Shown here: positions 47,682 through 58,606 of the stretch, in pieces | Numbering within the stretch: the stretch's first letter is position 1 | Layout: every line of letters begins with the position of its first letter | DNA from: Isoetes taiwanensis | Taxonomy: Eukaryota; Streptophyta; Lycopodiopsida; Isoetales; Isoetaceae | Reading direction: 5' to 3' | Assembly: GCA_021234155.1 (NCBI GenBank) | Contig: JAJEKV010000032.1 | Span: forward strand, 14,894,283 to 14,958,282 | DNA length: 64,000 nt | Program-made: the position numbers and the translations under genes | The notes under the pieces: generated by a model | Database searches by the model: none | What the model saw: the letters and a program-made list of their open reading frames with translations, nothing else | What the model was told of the DNA's origin: nothing

Positions 47682-48830
47682 GATACACAAAACAGAGAAG
47701 CAAAAGAGACTAAGCCAGCCAGATCTTGTTTTATGTCGGGCTTACTCCCTTTTCGAAGTTTCCTCGCTTGATGTATCTAATTCGCCACCGAAAGAGCCGA
47801 TGTCATCCTAGGGGGCAAATTAGATACATGAAACAGAAAACGAAGGAGACTAAGCCGTGCTTACTCTCTTTTCGAAGTTTCCTAATTGATGTATCTCGCC
47901 TTTACATCGCCCTTAGCATGTAAACTAAGCTACCTATAAGTGCTCACCGTAAGTGCCTCAAGAGCTTGAAGTTGCTTTTGATCCTCCCTACTCACACCTA
48001 AGGCTTGTACCCATGTCAGAGAAAATTCATGACAGCAATTCTCAATGCAACATGTTGATTGCAAATCCCCGCAAAGAGAACGCAAAATTTGTCAATGAGA
48101 ATACAATTATACTAAGCACTTCGTGAATTTTGTTATGAAGTACCTCAAGAGGTCGAAAGCGCATATGGAAGATGGTATTGGTGATCGCATTCAAAGAATC
48201 CGCATTCAAAGACTTTAGATACACAAAAACAGAGAAGCAAAAGAGACTAAGCCACCAGATCTTGTTTTATGTCGGGCTTACTCCTTTTCGAAGTTTCTCG
48301 CTGATGTATCTAATTCGCCACCGAAAGAGAGCCGATGTCATCCTAGGGGGCAAATTAGATACAAAGAAAACGTAAAACTAAGGAGACTAAGCCGCTTACT
48401 CTCATTTTCGAAGTTTCACCTCGCTGATGTATCTAATTCGCCACCTAAAATGAGTGAGCCAATTCATCCTAGGGGCAAATTAGACACATCAAACAGACAA
48501 AAACGAAAGAGACTAAGCCAGGGTGAAAGATTAGGAAGTCCACTAATCCTAATTGGCATCCGGCCCCTTACATCGCCCCTTAGCATGTAAACTAAGCTAC
48601 CTATAAGTGCTCACCGTAAGTGCCTCAAGAGCTTGAAGTTGCTTTTGATCCTCCCTACTCACACCTAAGGCTTGACCCATGTCAGAAAATTCATGACAAC
48701 AATTCTCAATGCAATGTTGATTGCAAATCCTCGCAAAGAGAATGCAAATTTGTCAATGAGAATACAATTATACTAAGCACTTCAGAATTTTGTTATGAAG
48801 TACCTCAAGAGACCGAAAGGCATTACACCG
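47682..48830 (+). repeat. Large direct duplication of about 0.54-0.66 kb
   Basis: gatacacaaaacagagaagc (47682 on) recurs near 48218. catgtaaactaagctaccta (about 47919 and 48587) and tttgttatgaagtacctcaa (about 48131 and 48789) also occur twice in the same order. Inside each copy a shorter motif, ttttcgaagttt followed by gatgtatctaattcgccacc, is itself repeated. Confidence 0.75.
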
Positions 48831-48929
48831 AATCACTTCGATCTTGCCTTTACACCAATCACTTCGATCTTGTAGAGTTGATCCATTCTCCCGGTGTCCC
48901 GTTGAATTCAACCGAAAGTAATCCAAGGT

Positions 48930-49345
48930 TAGTACCACATGACACAAAAGCACCACTTTACACACCACAAATTCCATCATGACAAACTTTGCACCACAAA
49001 TGGCGCCATATTCACCACATGTGGTGTGGCATGTGGCACCGTGGTGGCGCCATATTCACCACATGTGGTGTGGCATGTGGCACCAAACCGGTGCCACATG
49101 ACACACCACCTATGGCACCACAATGCACCCAAGGCACCACATATGGCAATCCATTACCGCACCACAAATGGCGCCAAAGACACCACATGTGGTGCAAAAT
49201 GTGGATCCATAGTGGTGCCACATTAGACACCACATGTGGCACCACAATGCAAAGAAGGCACCACATCCCAAGGCATCCACCACCCCATATGTGGCGATAG
49301 CGTGGTGCAATATTTAGCGCAGCAGCTTGGCACCACATATGGCGC
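48930..49345 (-). repeat. caccacatgtggtg-rich array
   Basis: Dense caccacatgtggtgtggcat and ggcaccacatatggc units, many of them palindromic around CACATGTG, with CACCAC again the prevailing orientation. Frames rich in His and Trp across it are artefacts of the repeat. Confidence 0.85.
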
Positions 49346-50534
49346 ATAATCCACCATTCACAAGTATCACCATATCTAACATCACATATGACACTAAGTA
49401 TAGAAACATATGGAAGCCAATTCACTATTCGATAAGGTACCATTGTTTGGTACTATATGTGACACTACATATGCTAAAAACTACATTATTAACATATAAT
49501 TGGCACCATATGACCGTCCCAGAACACATTTGAGCCACATACTATCGTGGAACTGAAATTATCCACCACAACTCAAACTAGCAAAGACAAATTTCCTACA
49601 CATAACTCACAACACACCCAAATGAAGAAGTAAGTGGTGTACCCGATTGTTCAAGCTTGCTAGACCTTTGCCGGAAAATAACAGCCCAAATATTAAATTG
49701 CATCATATGGTGGTTCCGTAAGAAGAGGGTTGAAAAGTACCTATTTTTTCGATTTTCCCCCGAGATTCTTCTTACTTACAATGAGGAGGCTTGAATTGTG
49801 GCCTAGTCATTTCAAGAGAGGAAGCATCATCTGTGGGTGTTGCTCTCGCTTCCACACTATTTGAAATGCTTGCATGCTTCCTCTTACGCTGGGACTGAGA
49901 GTCTTCGACCCTTTTCTCTTAACTATTGCCGTAAACTCAACCAGGTTTATTTCTTTTCCTTTTGTGTGAAGGTAATACGCAATGCCCATAGTCCTGAGGC
50001 CATGCCTCCCCGTGCACACTTCCCGCCTCGCGGATTTTTTTTGTAAAGGCACATATATTCATTATACCTCTCCTTGCTCGATTCTTCAACCCGCATGATG
50101 AAACAAAACAATATTCTAAACAACAGAATCATGGGCATCCCCGATCTAGAATGCAACCCACACCGTAAGTGGATTTTCCTAATACTTTCGGGTCCCCAAA
50201 CACTTTCGATTTCTTCTTGTGTGGCGAATGCTTTTCTTTGCCTGTACATTTCCTTGTAGGTGTATCCCGTGGCATTCAAGTCCCAGATGATCGAGCCATT
50301 TCGGATCGATCTTCTTGCCAGAAATTAGAAATGGTCTTGGCGGATTAAGGGAGCGTGATCAGAGTTTTTGAGGGAAAATGAAAATTCAGAATCAGAAATG
50401 GTCTTGCCGGATTAAGGGAGCGTGATCAGAGTTTTTGAGGGAAAATGATCGTACGCGTTCTTTGAATAAGACCTGAAAGGACAAAATTTTGAATAAGTAA
50501 TCATGTGTATTTTTGAAAAAATAACTCCCTCTCC

Positions 50535-50626
50535 CACTACAAATTCGGTAGTTCCCACCACACTTAGCACCCAAAAATGTGGTGCTAAAATGCACGTTTT
50601 TGTTCCACTACAACATGCTTTCACCC
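50535..50626 (-). repeat. Right terminal inverted repeat
   Basis: Inverted counterpart of 39121-39212. The terminal 26 bases are perfect, and an internal part carrying accacacttagcac and aaatgtggtgctaa is specific to this end. Confidence 0.85.
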
Positions 50627-50986
50627 TTTGCTAATTAGAGTGGTATCGACTTTAGGGCCAATTTAGTCCCAAGTGAGAACTGGATATGCTTATAGAATGG
50701 CCATTTAGGCCACTTGGCCAAATCCTGTAATGTCTTAAGTTCGCCAAATCTTAACTCATTAAGAGGCCCCTTCATAAATCTGTCACTTACGGGGGGGCCA
50801 ACATTATTAGAAATTTTTATTCCTAAATATATCTACCAACTAAGAATAATCCCGCTCTTTTGGAAAATCAAATGTCGAGGCACTTTTCAATCCTCTTTAC
50901 GAAGACTCCGGCATCCGATTTCCGATTCTCCCTACCAGCAATCTGTACATTATCTGTACATGTAACTTAAACACATTTATATAGGG

Positions 50987-53295
50987 TAGCGACTTCTTTA
51001 TATTTGGGCAACTAGCTTTATATTTAATAAGAATCTAGCTAAAAACAAGGTTTAAAATGAAACGCACTTATTTAAGAAGTGCGTTTGAAAGATTCCTTCT
51101 GAAAATTTATAAAATTCTGAAATCCCTCTAAAAAGGGCCTTTTTATTACCTTTAGTGCAAAGATTTATAAAACTGCTCGTGAAAACAGACATTTTAAGAA
51201 GACTTAGTATTAAGGAAAAACACACACACAAAAAAAATCCCATTGTAGAGGGGGAAAGAACTACAATGAAATTCAAAGATTTACTATGGGGCAAATTAGG
51301 ATGAAGAAATTAGATGCTTTTTGTACCTTGTCCCCGAAATTTTTATATTAGTCGTTTTAGAAGACATGAAATTTGTTATTTCACAACCATTTTGGCTGAA
51401 CATCCTAATGGACCTTAAAACACATTGGGAGGCAGTTGAACAAACTTCTTGAATGACAAACCATTGTTTTTGCATCACATAGTATTACAATTACCAATAC
51501 ATCCACGATATTTTGTAGTTAAGTTTGAAGTTTTAGTTGATGATGCAAGATAAATTTATACCGAGGATACAAAAGTTGAAGTAATGAAGCCATGTGATTA
51601 CATGCCCTCCTTTTTATTCTGAGATGTATTTTTGAACGCACATACCAATCTACAACATGGTGATGCTCGTGAGATAATCAATCTCCTTAGCAATGTTGAG
51701 CATATTCATCACAATTACGCCATCTCAGAAGCGAAGGGCACCATGCACATTTCTCCTCTCGGCAAGGAAATATTCGCCTGCGCCTTTACCCTTTCCTAAA
51801 TATTTTGTAAATAAATAGGTAAACTTAGAGGGGTTGCTACTCCTCGCCCCCTCTGGATAAACCACGTGGTTTCCTTCTAGTCAAACACCAATGTCACCAT
51901 AATATTTTGGAGTTCTTTGCCTTAAGTAGCAATTTTTAGTCACTCAAGTGAAGTTCGCATGTATGTAGAGAAAAAAAAAAAAGTAGAAATAACAACATGA
52001 TTCGACTACTTTATGCTCTAACATTGCATTACAAGCTCGTAAATTTTAGAACCGCTTTTAGAACTTTTTAGACTAAAAACTAAGAAAAGTGTGTAAAATT
52101 ATCCCTTATGTGTGTTACTTTAGTAGTTTTCGGGTTGCCAAACCCTTCAACGAAGTAAGAAAGACCCCAAAAGATTTTACACGATATATACTTTACCTCT
52201 CGATATATATATATATACATATATATATAAACATTTTATATATATATGCAACTTCGGATAAATTTATACCGCTTCTCAGATAGATTTATACCGCAAGAGT
52301 TCTTTTTTTCTGGATATATATATGTAAGTATGTATATATATTATCATATATATATACACATATATGTGTATAAATTGATTGTCCAAAGGTTGTATAAGGT
52401 ATAAATTTATACCGAGAGAGTCGTCATGATAAATTTATACCGAGAGAGCTCTTATGATAATGAGGGAGCTCTCACGCGGTATAAATTTATACCGTGGGAG
52501 CTCTCGCAGATAATCGAGAGAGCTCGCAGATAAATTTATATTTTCCGAAATCCTCTTCTATGATAAATTTATACCGCTCGAGTCCATTTTCGGTATAAAT
52601 TTATACCATGCGAACTCTTTGGCATGTTATATCCGCACAACACTACCTATTGTGGTATAAATTTATACCACCCAAAAATTTATTTTGAAGACGTTATGTC
52701 CACGCATTGTCATCGCGGTATACATAAGTCTATAGCAAGAGGATGAGCAAATAAGAGCAAGTATATAAGACGAAGAGCGAGCGTCTTCGACTCCAACTTG
52801 CGCTTCAAAGTGTAAGTTTGTTCAATGAGGCATACTTTCATGTGAAAATGTTTGCTTCAATGAGGCAATGTCAAAATGTGTTGCATTTTTTACAGTTTTG
52901 TTCATAGTTTTGTACTGATTTTGAAAACTTTGAATAAAATACATTTTTGGCACTTTAGTGTGCTTGCTGTTTTTTTCAATGTGTATTTTGTTTAGTTTTT
53001 GAAAATATTACTATTTCTCAAACCAAACTAGGGGGGCCAAAAAGGGATGTCAAACAATTTTGAATGGAAGCTAAGTTCACACCCCCCCTCAAAAATGATG
53101 CCTAAAATTTTCAAATTGTCACACTTGTCACAAATATACCATGAAAAGGGACCTTTTTGGGGGGATTTTAGGGAATCTTTCAAAGATTCCTTTTGAAGTG
53201 CGTTTTGAGCAAATTAGTGCGTTTCATTTTAAACTTTGTTTAAGAATTGCCATTTGAGCTACACATTATTAAAAATTTGGTTCAAAAGTCGCCAA
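50987..53295. repeat. Inverted-repeat block with AT-rich core
   Basis: The arm at about 50987-51145 (gtttaaaatgaaacgcactt, then tttgaaagattcct) is matched in inverse by 53150-53295. The arms are imperfect and clearest over about 70 bases. The interior holds (ta)n runs at 52195-52245 and 52310-52370 and a cluster of ataaatttatacc motifs. It may be another TIR element within the Copia leader, but the outer ends and any duplication are unresolved. The flanks 50627-50986 and 53296-54399 show no gene and are taken as Copia leader. Confidence 0.5.
51550..52675. repeat. Cluster of ggtataaatttatacc palindromes
   Basis: About ten full or half copies of the 16-base palindrome ggtataaatttatacc lie here, most densely at 52399-52670, several followed by gagagagctc. 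They share no coding frame. The spacing is irregular, roughly 25-50 bases. Confidence 0.75.
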
Positions 53296-54399
53296 TTGGG
53301 TTGCAGCCAATTTAGAAAAAAATAGAAAAAATGGCCAGTTCAGGCCACACTTTTGGGAGCATATTTTACAAGAAATGGCCAATTTATTATATTTATACAA
53401 AATTATAGGTCCCTTAAAATTTTCCCTGGCCAGTGCACTAAGCATAAATACAGTCCGCAATAACCTGTACTGCAATCAGACACCCTGCAACAACTTTATA
53501 TGCTAGCTCCAACACTCGGGAACAGATTGTAATCCAATCTGAAGAACCAGTGCAACTCTTTCAGATATGATATGCTTCAAGTCTGATATCTCCTCATAGA
53601 TTAAAATCGAATTGGCTGTCTCTTGACTCCCCGTCTGTGTATCGATTTAATTCTGCAGCATCATAATAGTCCCTGCAACAGGAATCCACTGACTCAATTC
53701 AATGCCCAGCAACTAAAATCAACACTTCAGCCTTTTTCGGCATCATCCAAGCCTTTTCCGTAATTCAAAAAGGTTTCTGATGTACTCCGTTATCTGCATT
53801 TCTTTCTCTTATCGATTCTGCAACTAAGACCTGACTGAAGAATTTGCAAATGACAGTAACACCAACAATTGATTTTGATAACAGAAACAATATAGATTAT
53901 AAAATCAACGACCCTTCTTGATTCAGATAACAGCAATAGTACAACAGACTATAGCTACGTAATCAATAATTCAGAATACCTGGAAACTACAGAGCACATA
54001 ATCCAGGCATGAATCCGTTGGCAACATACTGGAAAATACAGAGCACATAATTGGTTGGCAACATAAGTGCAGGGCGATCCACCACTATGGAAGAATAATC
54101 CGGGCTAGAAAAAACCCGGGCAGCATAAGCAAAGGGCGATTCGCCGCTGTTGAGAAATCCGGGCTAGAAAAGCCTGGGCAACAAAATATTACTGATAAAA
54201 AACCATCAACTGGCAGTTTTCGGCTTCTTTTGAAGACCCCTGAGAAATCCGGCCTGTTTAGAACTGATTGCTACTGATTCCGATCACGAACTGAAGACAT
54301 ACAATCCTTAAACTAATCCGACCAAATTGCCTCAGAATTTTCAATCCAGATTTACACAATCTGGCTCCAATCCGATTCTTCTTCCAGTTTCTTCTATCC

Positions 54400-54412
54400 G
54401 GCTCTGATACCA
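54400..54412 (-). other. Copia primer-binding site
   Basis: TGGTATCAGAGCC on the minus strand, one base inside the 5' LTR; this is the standard plant Copia site matching initiator tRNA-Met. Confidence 0.85.
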
Positions 54413-54413
54413 A

Positions 54414-54642
54414 TGTTAGAATCAGAGCTTGGGATTCGAACCCAAGTATGCCAAGACTCTGTCTCCTTCACAATCTCCTTCACCAAATCCATTTGCTCAA
54501 CAAAACTTTTTTCCTGTGTCCGTTTACAATTTCGATCCCCCCTTTTATAGCTTATTTCCACCGACATGCATATTAAATGACATGTGTTTCCAATAAGATA
54601 AATAAAATATGCATCCTAGATCATGGCATGATAAATCCAACA
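54414..54642 (-). repeat. Copia 5' LTR
   Basis: 229 bases, about 96 percent identical by eye to 35411-35638, with TG...CA ends and the primer-binding site adjoining on its left. Confidence 0.9.
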
Positions 54643-55841
54643 CGCCTAACCCCCCCCTACAACAATTCCTTCAATTCTAGCTTGTCCACATTGCAGTCCA
54701 CCTCAGCTAAATTCATCCTATGCCGTCAGATCATGAAATTTTTACATCTATGGCTGAGGAATTTAGAAAAATTATGGGAATTACCTCTTCACTATGCTTT
54801 CTCTCTGGCGATTTCATTGTGGGGTTGTGAAGATCTGTGCAGGCCTGGTGGAGGCACAAGAAGTGGAGATAATGGTCCTAGATTACACAAAAATTCCATG
54901 TAAAAAATATATGGAGCAGCCTAAATCAGGCCAAAGCAATACTTTGCCTATTCGCGACTTCGTCTGAGGAATATTCAAATAGGCAGCAAGTGAGAGAACT
55001 TGTTGAATCAAAGTAGGAGACTCTTTGATGCAGAACAAAGACCTTCTAAGTAGTCTAGAAATTTATTATTCAATGCTCATTTTGTTCTATATTTAAAAGG
55101 GTATAGTAGTATGTCTCAGAAAATTGTGAAAATTAGAGTAGCATGTCTGCATGTTTATTGCAGCCCAACCATGGAGCTAGCCTTGGCCGAAGCCAGGGAA
55201 GTTAGCACCAGCCGACGGGTTTAGAGACTTAAATTCCTGTTCTGCGAGCATCATATTGCTCTCAAAATAACTACTCTAATGTACCAGACATGCCATTAGA
55301 TTATTGATCAGATTGAAGCCAAACTTTGTTCTGTACATGTTTCCAATGAATTGTAGTGGCAAGTTATAAGTTAATGAGCCGTGACATTGTGTGCACATTT
55401 GATAAACAAAGGTTGAATAGCAGTGGCTGGTTGTTTGGTACCAGGAATGATCATAACCTACGTAAGAGTAGTATGGAGTTAGTACAATCTAAGATTGTCT
55501 CTCCACTCACAAACGACAATAAGAACAGTGTTTAGTTCTTATTGTCCATTTTGCCATTTGAATGCCCAGTTCTCAGATTCAAACATTCAGAAGCATGATT
55601 TGTTGAATTCAAATGATCTAGGCTTTCATTGTTGTCCTTTGCACCTGGAATGCTTCGAGCAGGAGAAGCATTAATTGAATACTATAGAAGCTCTTGAATG
55701 TCTAGAATGTTCTAGGAGAGCTGTTGTGACGTCATTTCTATGCAGTGTGATTGTAGACACCTTAGAACAAAACTATTTTAACCCTGCTTCTGCGTATTGT
55801 TTGTGCAGAACACATTGTTCATCGCAGAATAGTAAAGTAGA
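54643..55841. other. Stretch without a recognised gene
   Basis: This lies between the Copia element and the Helitron coding region. The upstream part of the Helitron, including its 5' terminus, is probably in here, but no terminal signature could be fixed. Confidence 0.4.
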
Positions 55842-58146
55842 ATGATGCCGCGCAGACGGGGAGAGGAGACGTTAGAGAAACAGGAAGCCAAATGCGCACA
55901 TAACAGAGAAAGATCGCAAAATAGAAGACAACGCATGCTCAAAAGAGAGACACCAGAGGAGCGTCGAGCAAGACTCGATAGAGCTGCCGAAGCACGAAGG
56001 AATAGAAGAGCACAAAAAGAAAAAAGTAAAGAAACAGAGCAGGAGCATGTTGCGAAGTTGACGCATGGTACAGAGAAAGTTGCCGATGAACAACATGATG
56101 AGAGGCTAGCTGTAGAGACTCAACAAGGACGTTCATACCGAGATAATACTTCAAGTGCTCGAACTAACCATCCAACACACATCGAAGCTCATCAATGTGG
56201 AGAATTGAACCAGGAGTGCAAATATTGCCATGCACTAACATTTAAACACGATGATACAAAGTGCTGCCATGACGGAAAAATTGGCCTCCCTCCGTTGACA
56301 GCAATGCCCCCATTGCTATACCACTTGCTCAAAGGAGATCACCCAAAGAGCAAAGAGTTCAAGTCCCACATCAGGATTTACAATAATGCATTGGCATTTG
56401 TATCATTCGGAGCAGACATACAGGAATTCAACACACCAGGCCCATATTGTTTTAAGATCCACGGTCAAGTCTACCATAGATCTGGGCTTGCTCATCCCGA
56501 TGATAATGCGTCGCCGAGATATGCCCAGTTATACATTTTGGACATGGAATATGCGAATGATGAACGTACGCAAAATGTGCACAATGCAGAGTGCGATATG
56601 GACCTTATGAAGCAGCTTGACTTGGAAATAAGGAACATAAACCCATTTGCACAAGCTCTACATATGATGCACGAGGTAGAGGAAAGTGCACATCGATTGA
56701 ATGAGCACACAGAAGTAAGGAATTTCAATGATGATAGAACAGGGCTAGATTTGAGGAGATGCATTTGTTAATGAGGTCGCTGTAATATTTGTAAATCCAG
56801 ATGGGGAACTACCTTTTAATAGAGACATATGCATCCATCAAAAAGCCGGCGACCTAAGGAATATCGCCATTACTGACCCATACATTGACGCTCTTACCTA
56901 CCCGCTGTTAATACCCTCTGGCGACAAGGGGTGGCAAATGAACATGAGAAACCAAGTGGGGCTTCATCGAGCCGAACGAGACAAAATATATCTATGATAC
57001 AATACTATTTATATAGACTAACTACACGAAGCAATATAGGAGGCAACGACGGTCTTAAGTTTACTTTCAACCCTCTGTTGAGTGGGGGAAGATTAACACA
57101 ACAATTCATAGTTGATGCCTACACAAGGATAGAGGCCAACACCTTGAACTTCTACCGCCTCAACCAGAAGAAATTGCGAGCTGAAATGTACGAAGGCTTG
57201 ATCGACTACGTGAACCATGAGGCAGAGGCACAAGGGTTAAGTGCTGGAAGATTAGTCATCTTACCGTCGTCATTTATTGGCAGTGCACGTGCCATGGAAC
57301 AAAACTACCAAGATTCCATAGCGTTGATAAGGAGATTTGGAAAGCCCGACCTATTTGTAACATCACATGCAACACGAATTGGCCAGAAATCACAAATAAC
57401 TTAGAGGCAGACCAGTCACCAGAGGATAGACCAGACGTGGTCGCCCCTGTATACCATACGAAATTAATGGCAATTTTCCATGACATTTTAGAAAAAGACA
57501 TTTTTGGAAAAATTAAAGCGTATACTTATACAATTGAGTACCAAAAGCGAGGTTTTACCACACTGTCATATGCTACTGATACTGGAACAGGGAGACAAAA
57601 TACGCGATAGCGATGACATCGATAAGATCACGAGCGCAGAAATACTGGGTATGTACATCACATTGTTATTTGAGTTCTGATATCAACATTTAGGTAAATC
57701 CTGAATTACATACCCACTGGAGGACCTTGAATTGCATGAAATTGTGAAAAAATACATGGTGCATGGACCATGTAGCTCGAGATGCATGAAACTAAACGAA
57801 AAGATTAGAAAAATGGAATGTTCTAAAGGTTTTCCAAAAGCATTTACTGAAAGCACCTCAATCAAAGAGAATGGGTACCCCGATTATAGAAGACGCGCCG
57901 GCGTCCAATATGAGCATGGCAACAGGACGATAGACAACAGCATGGTTGTCCCATACAATGCTTATCTCACAAAGAAGTATGTGTGCCATATAAATGTGGA
58001 GCAATGTTTCAGTGTTGGGAGCATAAAATACATTTTCAAGTACATTCATAAAGGTCATGATCGAACGAGCATTAAATTAACATCACATCCAACACAGACC
58101 ACATATGATTGGGACGAGATACAACAGTTTCTTGACACGAGTATGT
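55842..58146 (+). pseudogene. Helitron Rep (HUH) part of the RepHel protein
   Basis: The start is a basic N-terminus (MMPRRRGEETLEKQEAKCAH), followed by a zinc-like LNQECKYCHALTF block, IHGQVYHRSG, PYIDALTYPLLIPSGDKGW and the Helitron_like_N region (QYYLYRLTTRS, RIEANTLNFYRLNQKKLRAE, GSARAMEQNYQDSIALIRRF, KPDLFVT). The catalytic HUH histidines are still readable near 57550 as LPHCHMLL, one base out of frame from the preceding QKRG. VHGPCS and IKYIFKYIHKGHDR (the tyrosine region) follow. The sequence breaks off at 58146 and resumes at 58420 with LEAMWR. At least four frameshifts separate the pieces. Confidence 0.85.
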
Positions 58147-58419
58147 TGAGTTTTTAGAGAAAAAGAGGTCCCTTGTTAGGGCCAAAACTTTCTCTAGGTA
58201 ACTCGGATCGGTCCAATTACCCTAGAGACACCAGCATTCGGCATCAAAATGGCATCAAATGGGGCGGGGGCACGACCTCAAACTTTTTGGCGTCTTAACT
58301 TTCGGATCGGTCCAATTACCCTAGAGACACCAGCATTCGGCATCAAAATGGCATCAAATGGGGCCAGGGGCACAACACTCCAATTGCATTTTGGCGTCTT
58401 AGAATAAAAAAAGAAATGT
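58147..58419 (+). mobile_element. 273-bp A-tailed insertion with internal 99-bp duplication
   Basis: The Rep coding sequence reads on across this block. The 4-mer atgt occurs at 58143-58146 and 58416-58419 as a possible target duplication. Inside, a unit of about 99 bases starting cggatcggtccaattaccct is present twice (58204-58302 and from 58303). The block ends agaataaaaaaagaa, an A-rich tail as in retroposed sequence. The source family is unknown to me. Confidence 0.55.
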
Positions 58420-58481
58420 ACTGGAAGCAATGTGGAGGACATATGATTACAAAATACATAATATATCCAGGTTACCTGTTC

Positions 58482-58606
58482 TTTTTTTTGTTTGAAGGCA
58501 AGGTTGGTGGGACTTGCACCCACCTACGTCTTCCAGTGGGTTTTGAACCCTAGTGGGGGTCACCCCAACCCAAGGCCTTACCACTAAACCACCACCGCGA
58601 TGGGCA
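58482..58606 (-). mobile_element. tRNA-derived SINE with target-site duplication
   Basis: The 125-base insert is flanked by atccaggttacctgttc (58465-58481) and atccagattacctgttc (58607-58623), a 17-bp duplication with one change. On the minus strand it starts with a tRNA-like head: box A TGGTTTAGTGG and box B GGTTCAAAACC, about 40 bases apart. It ends CTTGCCTTCAAAC and a run of eight A. The insertion interrupts the Helitron Rep frame: ISRLPV before and after the insert share the duplicated bases, and LPVHLPNKQTIYYEEGQ continues on the other side. Confidence 0.85.

Larger units (their letters stand above)
39121..50626. mobile_element. 11.5-kb TIR DNA transposon with DFAEN/SDG-type transposase-like gene
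   Basis: The terminal 26 bases (gggtgaaagcatgttgtagt and six more) at 39121-39146 are perfectly inverted at 50601-50626, and after a gap the similarity resumes to about 90 bases from each end (tgtggtgggaga against tgtggtgggaac, then aatttgtggtg against aatttgtagtg). TTTG flanks both ends as a possible 4-bp duplication. Inside are a broken transposase-like gene on the plus strand, tandem arrays, and a GC-rich island that looks like captured gene sequence. GTGGTG arrays lie in the left part and CACCAC arrays in the right part. The superfamily is not one I can assign: the ends do not match CACTA, hAT, Mutator, Harbinger or mariner signatures. It sits in the leader of the Copia element. Confidence 0.75.
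35411..54642 (-). mobile_element. Copia LTR retrotransposon split by nested insertions
   Basis: LTRs at 35411-35638 and 54414-54642 face the same way and differ by about seven substitutions and two single-base indels. The outside flanks TGCCT (35406-35410) and CGCCT (54643-54647) look like the 5-bp target duplication with one change. A polypurine tract adjoins the left LTR and a primer-binding site adjoins the right one, so both ends belong to a minus-strand element. Between them lie a Copia pol region (35674-38725), a leader, an 11.5-kb TIR transposon (39121-50626) and a 2.3-kb inverted-repeat block. The pairing of the two LTRs as one insertion is inferred from these ends and fits well. Frameshifts and an internal deletion show the element is dead. 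Confidence 0.8.

Noticed and set aside
48989-49443. Open frames rich in His, Trp and Cys on both strands
   Set aside because: They arise from the caccacatgtggtg repeats and have no domain pattern.
54420-54460. gattcgaaccc in the Copia LTR as a pol III box B
   Set aside because: It lies within a well-defined LTR present in two copies and has no matching box A.
57646-57692. Apparent 47-base intron (gtatgt to ttag) in the Helitron Rep region
   Set aside because: Too short for a plant intron, and joining the edges does not restore a clear family match; more likely decay.
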